35,576 nt of DNA. Source: Acidimicrobiaceae bacterium. Its GTDB lineage: Bacteria; Actinomycetota; Acidimicrobiia; Acidimicrobiales; RAAP-2. The stretch spans positions 7,105-42,680 of the forward strand of contig PLBM01000102.1 of the NCBI GenBank assembly GCA_003134515.1. The letters run 5' to 3'. A model generated the notes under the pieces. That model ran no database searches. It worked only from the letters and a program-made list of their open reading frames with translations, and was not told where the DNA came from. Numbering within the stretch: the stretch's first letter is position 1; every line of letters starts with the position of its first letter. Positions 1 through 8,454 of the stretch are shown here, in pieces. The translations under genes were made by a program, and so were the position numbers.

Positions 1-127
1 GATCAGCTCGCCGCGTTTCTCGGTCGTCAAGTCTAAGAGTTCGCCCCACGCCAATCGGCAGCGTCATCATTTCATTGAGTTGCTGGAACTTTCTTGGTAC
101 TGAGCCGGGTGAGCGACCCTCGTTCGG
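1..127. other. Left edge, unresolved partial reading frames
   Basis: Two short edge-truncated frames are possible and neither can be confirmed. On the plus strand a frame open from base 1 ends with TAA at 34-36 and would be the last 11 residues of an upstream gene (ending LGRQV). On the minus strand an ATG at 70 opens a frame that runs out of the window. Neither shows a recognisable motif or a good ribosome-binding site. The sequence beyond the window would decide. Confidence 0.25.
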
Positions 128-1207
128 TTACTGTCCGCGTTGGTTCGATGGCCCGAACAGCGGTTGTACGGAAGCCGTGTGCCAATCGGTTCGAGGGCAG
201 GTGAACCGGTCGTAGAAGGCTTCAATGATTGCGTCGTAGTTCACTCGCCAGCCCACGAAGTCGTTCCAGGCCGCGTCGCGATTGGCGACAATTGGCACGC
301 CGCTACGTTCGAGACGTTGAATGACCAAGTCGAACTCTTCGCGGGTGATGGAGATTGGAACGGAGCGATGAAGATCCACCGGATAGGGAATGCGAAAGTA
401 GTCGGCCAGCCTTCGAAGTGTGAGCCACCCGGCGCGAATGCACAGTCCGGCCGTGGGTGACGGGGCGACGTCGACGGCGGCGTTGAAGAGTGCCGCGGCG
501 TCGAGCACGGTGGCCGCGGATCCGACCCAGGTCTGATCGGGATTCGGTGATCGGTAGAAGTTGAGGATTGGGAGTGTGGAGTGCGTTTCGCCAACTTCAA
601 TGAACCACTGCTCCCACTCTCGCCATATCTCATCGAGCCGGTCGTAGGACTCGACGCTTTGGGCGATCTCGAGCACGCCCCACGGAGTTGCCGGAATGCC
701 CGCACGAACGGTGAGTCGTGAGACGGAGAACTCACGGCGTTGGAAGGCTCCGTACAGTGCCGGGATGAAGGCGATGAGCAGAGCCAACAATGTCAGCCCA
801 ACGCCGGCGGCAACATACTCAAGCACCGTGAGGGCGCCACCGTGAGCGGCGGTGGTGCCAAGCGTGAAAAGAGACGACCCTGACATCTCGAAGGCGAGCG
901 AGAGATTTGGTGCGCCAGCTGCGACGAAGCCCAGAGCAAAGGCCACCAAGCTGAGTGCCAGCCAAGTGGCCTGATACGCCAACAAGACCATCGACGCGTA
1001 GAGCGACATAATTCGATCTCTGACGGGGTAAGACTTGCTTGAACGCGCCAGTGCATGGAATACGACGCCCACCGCCTTGGCGATGAATCGGCTGAGGCGA
1101 ACGTTCGCCGCCCGGGGGAGAAGGAAAGTGCGAATGGCGGCGTCCAACACCAGCATTTCAAGAAGTAGGCCGAAGAGCCCCGCGAGTACGCGGATCCAAA
1201 CGTTCAT
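128..1207 (-). CDS. Membrane protein with a K+-channel-like two-helix module
   Basis: 359 aa protein of unknown function. Hydrophobic segments lie at about residues 2-24, 72-97 and 126-152. The piece between the last two contains SGSSLFTLGTT (109-119) and runs into a helix ending in ALYGAFQRRE. This resembles the outer helix/pore loop/inner helix plan of two-TM potassium channels, but the GYG filter is absent. The C-terminal 200 residues are soluble and contain Trp/Glu-rich helices. No partner gene is adjacent; the next gene is divergent. The likely role is an ion-channel-related membrane protein; ion transport is inferred only from the fold-like pattern. The ATG start directly precedes the first hydrophobic segment. 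Confidence 0.6.
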   Translation of the reverse strand: MNVWIRVLAGLFGLLLEMLVLDAAIRTFLLPRAANVRLSRFIAKAVGVVFHALARSSKSYPVRDRIMSLYASMVLLAYQATWLALSLVAFALGFVAAGAPNLSLAFEMSGSSLFTLGTTAAHGGALTVLEYVAAGVGLTLLALLIAFIPALYGAFQRREFSVSRLTVRAGIPATPWGVLEIAQSVESYDRLDEIWREWEQWFIEVGETHSTLPILNFYRSPNPDQTWVGSAATVLDAAALFNAAVDVAPSPTAGLCIRAGWLTLRRLADYFRIPYPVDLHRSVPISITREEFDLVIQRLERSGVPIVANRDAAWNDFVGWRVNYDAIIEAFYDRFTCPRTDWHTASVQPLFGPSNQRGQ

Positions 1208-1504
1208 ATCAATGAGCTCCGGTCACGAGTGAGAGAGGCCGCGATGGTGTGGCGTAGATGCGAATGATTGAATGCGCGGGTCGCCGTGGCGGTGTCAAGA
1301 ATTTGCAGTATAGACCTCAGTGACTTTACGCCATTGATGGCACTACCTTCGCGGTGCGAACGAGGCCTCCTTACATTGAATAAATTGAGTCCCGCCACCC
1401 AAGTCCACCGATTCGCCACTAAAATGCTGAGAACGTATCGCGGACATTGACGATGCTTTGGCATCTGGCTGTTGATATCCGAAGGTAATTGAAATGGCGG
1501 CCGT
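1208..1504. other. Intergenic region between divergent genes
   Basis: About 300 bases with no supportable gene. It must hold the promoters of the channel-like gene (leftward) and the GH15 gene (rightward). A TTGACG hexamer at 1447-1452 is a possible -35 for the GH15 gene, but no well-spaced -10 follows. A small hairpin GATGC-TTTG-GCATC lies at 1452-1465. Several short overlapping frames here have no start signal or family resemblance. Confidence 0.4.
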
Positions 1505-3595
1505 GTGACGAATGAATTCAATGAACCTCGAGGGGCCCCTGATGGTCAAAGTGCACTGGGGCCACGTCAACTGCAGCCCTTGAATATCGCTCGTTTGGGA
1601 GAGTCGCGCTTGAGGGGCATTCCGACTCAAGAAACCCTCGAGACCATATTCCCACCAATATCGGATTACGCGTTTTTATCCGACTGCGAGAACAGTTGTC
1701 TCGTTGCGCCTAACGGGACCGTGGAGTGGTTCTGTATTCCCAAGCCGCACGATCCGAGCGTTTTTGGCACGATGCTCGACCGTTCAGCCGGGTCGTTCCG
1801 TCTGGCGCCCGTCGACAGTGCCGTTCCCGCGCACCGTCAGTACGTGCCCGGTACCATGGTGCTCGCGACCACGTGGCAGACCCGTAGCGGATGGCTCATT
1901 GTCAACGACTTCTTGGCCATCGCGCCCTGGTATCGAACGGGGGACCGCTCCAATCACCACCGTCGCACGCCCGGTGACTCTGACGCCAAGCACGTACTGG
2001 TGCGTACGGCGACATGCCTTCACGGCAACGTGGACGTCCTGCTCAACTGCGAGCCGTCGTTTGACTACGGTCGGGTGGACGCGCAGTGGGAGTACGAAGG
2101 TACCTCGTATGACAAGGTCACGTCTACTAACCAGGACTTTACGAAACTTACCTTGACCGGGGATATGAGGTTTGGCATCGAGGGCCGAGCGGTGCGCGCC
2201 CGGCACCGTTTGACCGAAGGCGAGTCGTCGTTCGTCGTCTTGAGCTGGTCCGACGCGCCGGCGCCGTCGAACCGAGCGGAGGTTGATACCTGTCGCGCCG
2301 AGACCAGTCGCTTCTGGCGAGATTGGATCGACGGCGGCCGATTCCCCGATCACCCGTGGCGCGAGTATCTCCAGCGAAGCGCGCTCACTCTTAAAGGACT
2401 CACTTATGCGCCGACGGGAGCGCTGCTGGCCGCGCCCACGACCTCACTGCCCGAGACGTTGGGCGGGGGACGAAACTGGGACTATCGCTTCACCTGGATC
2501 CGCGACGCGGCCTTCACGCTGCGCGAGCTACACGCCCTCGGGTTTGATACCGAGGCGGATGATTTCCTCGCGTTTCTCGGCGATGTGCTCGAACCTCAAG
2601 TGAGCCACGTGAAGGGCGCTAAGAACGTGCGCGGGGACCTTCAAGTCCTATATCCGGTGGACGGGGTTGGCACTCCCACTGAGGTTGAGCTTGATCATCT
2701 CACGGGCTACGGCGGGAGCCGACCGGTGCGGGTGGGCAACGCCGCCTTTAACCAAGTCCAGTTTGACATTCTTGGCGCCATTGTCGACTGCGTGTTTGAA
2801 CACACCCGCTCACGAGACTCATTGAGTGAACGGTCATGGCGGATCGTCGTGCAAGCGGTGGAAGCGGCACTTCAATGTTGGAAGGGCCCCGATCGCGGCA
2901 TCTGGGAAGTGCGAGGGGAGCCACAGAACTTCACTTTCTCCAAAGTCATGTGTTGGGTCGCGGCGGACCGGGGCGCACGCCTCGCGGCGTTGCGGGGCGA
3001 AAAGGACCGAGCCGACCGTTGGTGGAAGGGCGCCAAAGAGATTCACGCCGACGTGTGCGCCAAGGGGTTGGGCGAACAGGGCTACTTCACGCAGTCCTAT
3101 GAATCGAGTGAGCTCGACGCGTCACTACTGCTGTTGCCGCTGCTGGGATTTCTGCCACCAAACGATGAGCGGATTCGCAAAACCGTCATGGCGATCGCCG
3201 ATAATCTGAGCGACGGCGCGTTCGTCTATCGTTACCGACCCGAAACCACTGACGACGGCATTAGCGGTCCCAACGAGGGCAGCTTTACGGTCTGTTCGTT
3301 CTGGCTCGTCTCGGCGCTGGTCGAAATTGGCGAACTCGATCGCGCACGAACCCAGTGCGAGAAGTTGATTGGCGCGTCGAGCAATCTGGGACTCTTTGGC
3401 GAAGAGCTCGATCCCTCGACGGCTCGACACTTGGGAAACTTCCCGCAAGCGCTCACACATCTCTCGCTGATCAACGCGGTTCTGCACGTCATTGAAGCGG
3501 ACCAACGATTAAACGAAGCAGTCATCGGTCCGGCCGGGTCTCCGAATTGGTGGGGCGGGGCAGGAAATGGCGATCGTACGACTACGATTACCTGA
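1505..3595 (+). CDS. Glycoside hydrolase family 15 protein (trehalase/glucoamylase-like)
   Basis: 696 aa. The N-terminal GH15 beta-sandwich starts at about residue 49 (PISDYAFLSDCENS) and the (alpha/alpha)6 catalytic domain covers about 290-660. Recognisable motifs are RNWDYRFTWIRD (323-334), GIWEVRGEP (465-473, probable catalytic acid Glu468), EGSFTVCSFW (591-600, probable catalytic base Glu591) and GNFPQALTHL (644-653). This is the actinobacterial type; characterised mycobacterial relatives hydrolyse trehalose to glucose, while others act on alpha-glucan ends. otsA follows 88 bases downstream on the same strand, which favours a role in trehalose turnover. The first 46 residues are not part of the family, and the GTG start has only a weak ribosome-binding site, so the true start may lie further in. 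The protein is cytoplasmic, with no signal peptide. Confidence 0.9.
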   Translation: MTNEFNEPRGAPDGQSALGPRQLQPLNIARLGESRLRGIPTQETLETIFPPISDYAFLSDCENSCLVAPNGTVEWFCIPKPHDPSVFGTMLDRSAGSFRLAPVDSAVPAHRQYVPGTMVLATTWQTRSGWLIVNDFLAIAPWYRTGDRSNHHRRTPGDSDAKHVLVRTATCLHGNVDVLLNCEPSFDYGRVDAQWEYEGTSYDKVTSTNQDFTKLTLTGDMRFGIEGRAVRARHRLTEGESSFVVLSWSDAPAPSNRAEVDTCRAETSRFWRDWIDGGRFPDHPWREYLQRSALTLKGLTYAPTGALLAAPTTSLPETLGGGRNWDYRFTWIRDAAFTLRELHALGFDTEADDFLAFLGDVLEPQVSHVKGAKNVRGDLQVLYPVDGVGTPTEVELDHLTGYGGSRPVRVGNAAFNQVQFDILGAIVDCVFEHTRSRDSLSERSWRIVVQAVEAALQCWKGPDRGIWEVRGEPQNFTFSKVMCWVAADRGARLAALRGEKDRADRWWKGAKEIHADVCAKGLGEQGYFTQSYESSELDASLLLLPLLGFLPPNDERIRKTVMAIADNLSDGAFVYRYRPETTDDGISGPNEGSFTVCSFWLVSALVEIGELDRARTQCEKLIGASSNLGLFGEELDPSTARHLGNFPQALTHLSLINAVLHVIEADQRLNEAVIGPAGSPNWWGGAGNGDRTTTIT

Positions 3596-3683
3596 CGAGC
3601 GGGCGGGCACTTCTCCTTTCGCTCCGTTGTAGGGCCCTCACAACGTCGGGCGAGGACCATTAGTTCTTGATCAGGTAGCAACC

Positions 3684-5138
3684 ATGTCAAAACCAGTCGC
3701 GAATCGTGTGAGACCGGTGCCGGCTCAAGGCCTGATATCCAATCGTGAATCGGAAAGAGCGGACTTAGTTGTCGTCGCGAACCGGTTGCCGGTCCAACAC
3801 TCGTCGTCGAACGGAAGTGAAGGTTGGCGCCCGAGCCCGGGCGGATTAGTTTCGGCGCTCACGGCGGTTTTGCAAAGCCGTAATGGTCTGTGGATCGGTT
3901 GGTCGGGGACCTCGGAGCATCAAGACGCTCCATTGACCTTTGAGGGAATACGGCTGAAAGCGGTCAACTTCAGCAAGGCCGAGTTCGACGACTTCTACCT
4001 CGGATTCTCCAACGCGACGCTCTGGCCCCTCTACCACGACGCCATTCGCGCACCCACCTTTCACCGAGCGTGGTGGCAGACGTACTCCAACATCAATATG
4101 CGTTACGCCATCGCCGCCGCCGAATCGGTGGCGCCGGGTGGTTCGGTGTGGATTCACGACTATCAACTTCAACTCGTCCCACAGATGCTTCGCCAATTAC
4201 GCCCGGACGTGCGCATTGGATTCTTTCTGCACATCCCCTTTCCACCGATTGAGCTGTTCATGCAGTTGCCGTGGCGACGTGAAATATTGGCCGGCCTGCT
4301 CGGTTCCGACCTGATCGGTTTTCAAGTTCGTCAAGCCGCGTCGAACTTTTCGCGGATGGCGAGGCGTCAGTCGTCCGCGACGGGTACTGACTCGTCCCTG
4401 GATTTTCACGGACGCGTCATTCGTGTCGGGGCGTTTCCCATCTCCGTTGACTGTGAACAGATCGTCGCACTGGCCAACGATCCAACGATTCGAGCGCGAG
4501 CCAGGGAGATCAGAAAAGATTTGGGCGACCCGGAGTTGGTACTTCTCGGCGTCGATCGACTGGACTACACCAAGGGCATCCAACAGAGAATCAAGGCCGT
4601 CTCCGAGCTTTTCCAGGACGGTTCGCTCAGTGCGGATAAGCACATCATGGTCCAAGTGGCCGTGCCCAGTCGAGAGACTGACGCGCACTATGACCTGGAG
4701 CGTCACAGTCTCGAGCAGATCGTGAGCGAGGTGAATGGCGAACACGGCCTCGTCGGACGGCCCACCATCAACTATCTTCACCAAAACCTGCCCTTTGAAG
4801 AGTTGGTGGCCCTCTATTTGGCGGCCGACATCATGATCGTGACGCCGTTTCGAGACGGGATGAATTTGGTGGCTAAGGAATACGTGATGTGTCGCACCGA
4901 CTTGACGGGACGGCTCGTGCTGAGCGAATTCGCCGGCGCGGCCGCGGAGCTCGGCGGCGCGTTCATGGTGAATCCCCACGATCTCGAGGGAATCAAGGAG
5001 GCGATTCGACTCGCCATCATCGTGGGTCCCAAGGAAGAGAAGGACCGGATGTCACGTATGCGCCGAAAGATCGTTCGCCGCAACGTCTACGACTGGGCCG
5101 AGTCATTCTTGGCGGCCCTTCAGCAGACCGGTTCGTAA
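3684..5138 (+). CDS. otsA: Trehalose-6-phosphate synthase (GT20)
   Basis: 484 aa, the usual OtsA length plus a 26-residue N-terminal extension. It transfers glucose from a nucleotide sugar (UDP-, GDP- or ADP-glucose) to glucose-6-phosphate, giving trehalose-6-phosphate. GT20 landmarks are all present: VANRLPV (31-37), IHDYQLQLVP (157-166), FFLHIPFPP (180-188), DRLDYTKGI (291-299, with Arg292 and Lys297 as the expected donor-phosphate contacts), DGMNLVAKEYV (391-401) and LSEFAGAA (413-420). It lies 88 bases downstream of the GH15 gene in the same direction and ends before a strong hairpin. No OtsB-type (HAD-IIB) phosphatase is in the window, so the second step must be encoded elsewhere or done by another phosphatase. 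Confidence 0.95.
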   Translation: MSKPVANRVRPVPAQGLISNRESERADLVVVANRLPVQHSSSNGSEGWRPSPGGLVSALTAVLQSRNGLWIGWSGTSEHQDAPLTFEGIRLKAVNFSKAEFDDFYLGFSNATLWPLYHDAIRAPTFHRAWWQTYSNINMRYAIAAAESVAPGGSVWIHDYQLQLVPQMLRQLRPDVRIGFFLHIPFPPIELFMQLPWRREILAGLLGSDLIGFQVRQAASNFSRMARRQSSATGTDSSLDFHGRVIRVGAFPISVDCEQIVALANDPTIRARAREIRKDLGDPELVLLGVDRLDYTKGIQQRIKAVSELFQDGSLSADKHIMVQVAVPSRETDAHYDLERHSLEQIVSEVNGEHGLVGRPTINYLHQNLPFEELVALYLAADIMIVTPFRDGMNLVAKEYVMCRTDLTGRLVLSEFAGAAAELGGAFMVNPHDLEGIKEAIRLAIIVGPKEEKDRMSRMRRKIVRRNVYDWAESFLAALQQTGS

Positions 5139-5142
5139 CCAA

Positions 5143-5172
5143 CTCGGGTTCACCCTGTTGGTGAACCCGGTA
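5143..5172. terminator. Hairpin terminator between convergent genes
   Basis: A perfect 10-bp stem CGGGTTCACC (5145-5154) / GGTGAACCCG (5160-5169) with a CTGTT loop begins 6 bases after the otsA stop and lies 27 bases from the end of the convergent HAD gene. It has no clean U-tract in either direction, but its position and stem strength fit a shared terminator. Confidence 0.7.
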
Positions 5173-5196
5173 TTTCGCGAGTTGTCGAGCGCTGAT

Positions 5197-5985
5197 CTAG
5201 AGTTCGTCGATCAGGTCCGCGATTGAATCCACCACTCGCGTGGGTTGATAGGAGAAGCGACCTATCTCCTCACGTTGGGCGACGCCGGACAAGACCAAAA
5301 TAGTCTCGATACCGGCTTCAGTTCCCGCGAGAATGTCGGTATCCATCCGATCGCCAATCATGACGGTCGTCTTGGAGTGAGCGTCAAGTATCTTCAACGC
5401 GTCGCGGATCATGACGGGATTGGGTTTGCCGACAAAGTAAGGTGTAACACCCGTGGCACTCTCGATCAGGGCCGCCAGCGCGCCACACCCGGGGAGCGAT
5501 CCCGCAGAGGTGGTACCGGTCGTCTCGGGATTGGTGGCCACGAAGGAGCTTCCCGCGTCAATGAGCCTGATCGCGGTGGTGATGTCGTCAAAGGAGTAGT
5601 GCCAGGTCTCACCGAGTACGACGTAGTCGGGGCTCGTCAAGCTTTCGTGGTAGCCAATGTCGTTGATCGCCTCGTGAAGGCTGGTCTCGCCAATGACGAA
5701 CGCGCAGCCCTTTGGGCGTTGATCTTGGACGAATTGCGCGGTCGCCAGGGCGGACGTCCAGAGCTGCTCTTCGCCGACCATGACGCCTAGCGCCGACAGT
5801 TTGGCGCACAACTCGCGGGGCGTGAACAAGGAGTTATTCGTGAGCACGAGAAACGGTAGTTTCGCCGATCGAAGGCGGTCTAAGAATCGGTCCGCACCAG
5901 GAACCATGCGACCGTTATTGATGAGCACTCCGTCCATATCGCAGAGCCAATTGGTAGCGGTGGTCACAACTTCCATACTCTCCAT
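5197..5985 (-). CDS. HAD-IIA family phosphatase (NagD-like)
   Basis: 262 aa cytoplasmic phosphatase of the NagD/4-nitrophenylphosphatase branch. Motif I is DMDGVL (nucleophile Asp16, acid Asp18), motif II TNNS (49-52), motif III Lys187 in GKPNP (186-190) and motif IV GDRMDTD (211-217). The large cap between motifs II and III (about residues 80-185) defines class IIA. Substrates in this family are sugar- and nucleotide-phosphates and cannot be assigned here. It faces otsA convergently, so it is not in the trehalose operon. A second in-frame ATG at 5974-5976 is an alternative start three codons downstream. Confidence 0.88.
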   Translation of the reverse strand: MESMEVVTTATNWLCDMDGVLINNGRMVPGADRFLDRLRSAKLPFLVLTNNSLFTPRELCAKLSALGVMVGEEQLWTSALATAQFVQDQRPKGCAFVIGETSLHEAINDIGYHESLTSPDYVVLGETWHYSFDDITTAIRLIDAGSSFVATNPETTGTTSAGSLPGCGALAALIESATGVTPYFVGKPNPVMIRDALKILDAHSKTTVMIGDRMDTDILAGTEAGIETILVLSGVAQREEIGRFSYQPTRVVDSIADLIDEL

Positions 5986-6080
5986 TTGATCGTGGCGCAG
6001 GCGGATGGCAACTTCTTGGGGAAACCGACGGTTCCAAACTTACCGCTCTCTTGCATATCCCCGTGCAGTGAACGTGAAAG

Positions 6081-7133
6081 ATGACACGTACACTGTGTTC
6101 CTCATACGAATGCGAGGTTGATTTGCCTGCCGTGATGCCCGAAAAATTGACTGATCTCCCTCACCTTGACGCCGTCAACGCCAGCGGGAGTGGTGAGCGC
6201 TCGGTTAAGTCAGTGACAACCGCGCCAACTGGTCTGGAGGGCGAAGGTTTCCCCGTTCGACGGGCCTTCGCCGGACTCTCGATGCAGGAACTCGATCCCT
6301 TTGTCCACATGGATCAGATGGGTGAGGTGGACTACGCCCCCGGTGAACCCAAGGGAACGCCGTGGCACCCACACCGGGGCTTTGAAACCGTGACCTACAT
6401 GATCGACGGGACGTTTCAACATCAAGACTCGAACGGAGGCGGCGGGCTGATTACGAACGGTTCCACGCAGTGGATGACCGCCGGCAAGGGGATACTGCAC
6501 ATCGAGACGCCGCCCGAGGATCTTGTGGTGTCTGGCGGACTTTTCCACGGCATTCAACTTTGGGTCAACTTGCCCGCGAAAGAAAAGATGATCGCCCCGG
6601 CGTATCAAGGGCTTGAAGCCGATGACGTGGTGTTGGTCTCTTCACCCGACGGCGAATCGCTAGTGCGCGTCATTGCGGGCGATGTCGGGGGACATCGTGG
6701 TCCAGGCTCCACTCACACACCCATGGCCATGACGCACGTCTCGCTCTCACCCGGAGCGCAATTGGATCTGCCGTGGAAACCCACGTTCAATGCCCTCGTC
6801 TACGTGTTAGCCGGCTCTGGCTCAGTAGGAAGTGAACGACGTCCCGTGAGATCCGGCCAACTGATTGCCTTCGGTGGGGGTGAGTGGTTGCGTGTACAAG
6901 CCGATGATCGCCAAGATTCGCGGACGGTTCACTTGGAACTCCTCGTCTTGGGCGGCCAGCCGATTGGTGAACACGTCGAACACTACGGGCCCTTTGTCAT
7001 GAATTCCCGAGCCGAGATCGTTCAGGCCCTCGAGGACTTCCAGGCCGGTCGACTGGGCACCGTGCCAGCCAACGCCTTGATGCCGCACGTCCCTGATCCC
7101 CATTCGCTGAGAGTTGAGAATACCGGAATCTAG
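6081..7133 (+). CDS. Pirin family protein
   Basis: 350 aa bicupin. The N-terminal cupin carries the metal site: His96 and His98 in HPHRGFE and His140 and Glu142 in GILHIE, matching the Fe-binding residues of human pirin. The C-terminal cupin spans about 205-300. Some bacterial pirins have quercetin dioxygenase activity and others modulate enzymes or transcription; the substrate here is unknown. The ATG at 6081 gives an extra N-terminal stretch of about 35 residues before the conserved core; a downstream ATG at codon 19 is an alternative start. It is divergent from the NagD-like gene, with about 95 bases between them. Confidence 0.9.
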   Translation: MTRTLCSSYECEVDLPAVMPEKLTDLPHLDAVNASGSGERSVKSVTTAPTGLEGEGFPVRRAFAGLSMQELDPFVHMDQMGEVDYAPGEPKGTPWHPHRGFETVTYMIDGTFQHQDSNGGGGLITNGSTQWMTAGKGILHIETPPEDLVVSGGLFHGIQLWVNLPAKEKMIAPAYQGLEADDVVLVSSPDGESLVRVIAGDVGGHRGPGSTHTPMAMTHVSLSPGAQLDLPWKPTFNALVYVLAGSGSVGSERRPVRSGQLIAFGGGEWLRVQADDRQDSRTVHLELLVLGGQPIGEHVEHYGPFVMNSRAEIVQALEDFQAGRLGTVPANALMPHVPDPHSLRVENTGI

Positions 7134-7251
7134 GTCGTCAAAGGGGCCAAGGAATAACTCGAGGCGTGATGGACCTTGATTTTCGCTGGAAAAGTCAGTG
7201 CGTAGTGTGGGGGGCAACGAGCCGTTATAAGTCGCGTTGAAAGGAAGGACT

Positions 7252-7494
7252 GTGGAAGACGAAACCATTTTCGAGCGAATCGAGAGACTTTCGAATGAAG
7301 AACAACAGCTCGAGGAGTCGCATCACGGTCAGGCTCTCTCGGATTCACAACTTGTTCGGCTCAAGGCTGTAGAAGTCGAGTTGGATCAGTGCTACGACTT
7401 ATTGCGTCAGCGGAGAGCTCGGCGAACCGCGGGACTCGACCCCAATCAGGCCACTGTTCGCCCGGGTGGCGTGGTCGAGAACTACCTGCAGTAA
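7252..7494 (+). CDS. DUF2630 family small protein
   Basis: 80 aa when started at GTG 7252. That start is chosen because AAGGAAGG (7241-7248) lies just upstream; an in-frame TTG at 7237 would add five residues. The pattern of an acidic N-terminal helix (ERIERLSNEEQQLEES), a heptad-like helix ending in VELDQCYDLLRQRRARR, and a tail GLDPNQATVRP ending in VENYLQ is the DUF2630 signature common in Actinobacteria. It is probably a small helical-hairpin cytoplasmic protein; no function is known for the family. Confidence 0.85.
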   Translation: MEDETIFERIERLSNEEQQLEESHHGQALSDSQLVRLKAVEVELDQCYDLLRQRRARRTAGLDPNQATVRPGGVVENYLQ

Positions 7495-7582
7495 TGGGAC
7501 ATTGAGTTTTATCACTGTTGCGGGCTTCACGACGGCGTCGCGACGGTCCGTCTTGGTAATGATTGCGCGATCGTTTCGTTTG

Positions 7583-7594
7583 TAGGATGAGCGC
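7583..7594 (+). promoter_or_regulatory. -10 element placing the SDR transcript start at its GTG
   Basis: TAGGAT at 7583-7588 is followed by six bases and then the GTG at 7595. A -10 hexamer at this distance puts the transcript start at, or next to, the start codon, so the message would be leaderless. The embedded AGGA could alternatively act as a weak ribosome-binding site. No clear -35 is seen. Confidence 0.45.
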
Positions 7595-8362
7595 GTGAAT
7601 CTGGAACTGCGAGATCGTGTTTTTCTCATCACTGGTGGCAGCGACGGGCTCGGACTCGGGCTCGCTCGAAAGTTGGTTGAAGAGGGCGCGCGCGTCGCGG
7701 TGTGTGGACGTGACCGAGCACGATTAGGGCGAGCTCAAACACTCCTTGGTGACGATGCATTGTGTTTTCAAGCGGACGTGACCAAAACGTCGGAATTGGA
7801 TGCGTTCATCGATGAGACGTTTTCGCGCTTTGGTTCCTTGGACGGAGCCGTGAACAACGCCGGGCGCAGCGCGGGCAGTTCAATTGCTGACTCTGACGAC
7901 GAGGCGTGGCGCCAGGACTACGAACTAAAGGTGATCCCGACGCTGCACCTGTCGCGTCGGGTGTTGGGGGCGTTAGCGGAAACCGGTGGATCGATTATCA
8001 ACGTGTTGGCGATCTTGGCGCGCGCGCCAGGAGCGAATTCGACTCCAACGGCGGCATCGCGTGCGGCGGGACTGGCCCTCACCAAAGCCTTGGCTCACGA
8101 AATGGGTCCTCGCGGCGTGCGCGTGAACGCAATATTGATTGGTCTTATTGAATCCGATCAATGGGTGCGCCGAGCAAAAGGCGCTGGCGTCGATCTACAG
8201 GAGTTTTACGCGAACATGGTCAAAGGTTCGAAGATTCCACTCGGACGAATCGGCAGAGCCGAAGAGTTCGCCGACCTCGCAGCGTTTCTCTTGTCGCCGC
8301 GGGCGAGTTACATTACTGGCGTGGGCGTCAGCATCGACGGGGGACTGTCGCCCGTCATCTAA
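7595..8362 (+). CDS. SDR-fold protein lacking the canonical catalytic residues
   Basis: 255 aa Rossmann-fold protein. The cofactor motif TGGSDGLGLG (13-22) and NNAG (87-90) are intact, and the C-terminus has the usual RIGRAEEFADLAAFLLSP and ITGVGVSIDGG segments. The active site differs: the Ser position is Ala139 (NVLA), the YxxxK motif is replaced by Thr152-A-A-S-Arg156, and this continues into RAAGLALTKALAHE. A similar RAAG-LALTKAL pattern occurs in a distinct SDR subfamily, so this looks like a family trait rather than decay. It probably binds NAD(P), but classical dehydrogenase chemistry is doubtful. It stands alone, convergent with the NAD(P)HX repair gene. Confidence 0.85.
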   Translation: MNLELRDRVFLITGGSDGLGLGLARKLVEEGARVAVCGRDRARLGRAQTLLGDDALCFQADVTKTSELDAFIDETFSRFGSLDGAVNNAGRSAGSSIADSDDEAWRQDYELKVIPTLHLSRRVLGALAETGGSIINVLAILARAPGANSTPTAASRAAGLALTKALAHEMGPRGVRVNAILIGLIESDQWVRRAKGAGVDLQEFYANMVKGSKIPLGRIGRAEEFADLAAFLLSPRASYITGVGVSIDGGLSPVI

Positions 8363-8454
8363 GGCTGAACTAGTGGCGTCATGAGCGCACGCCGGTCAGT
8401 ACGGGATGCCCACCTCGTGGTCCCCGTGAGGTTACCCCGGAGGACGACGTCGAA

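Noticed and set aside
1784-2353. 189-codon minus-strand frame inside the GH15 gene
   Set aside because: It is antisense to a clear GH15 catalytic gene, has no family motif and no start signal.
4197-4979. 260-codon minus-strand frame inside otsA
   Set aside because: It is a codon-bias shadow of otsA: His/Asp/Arg-rich with no recognisable domain.
5197-5985. The HAD gene next to otsA as the missing trehalose-6-phosphate phosphatase
   Set aside because: Its cap and motifs are HAD-IIA (NagD type) whereas OtsB is HAD-IIB, and it is convergent with otsA.
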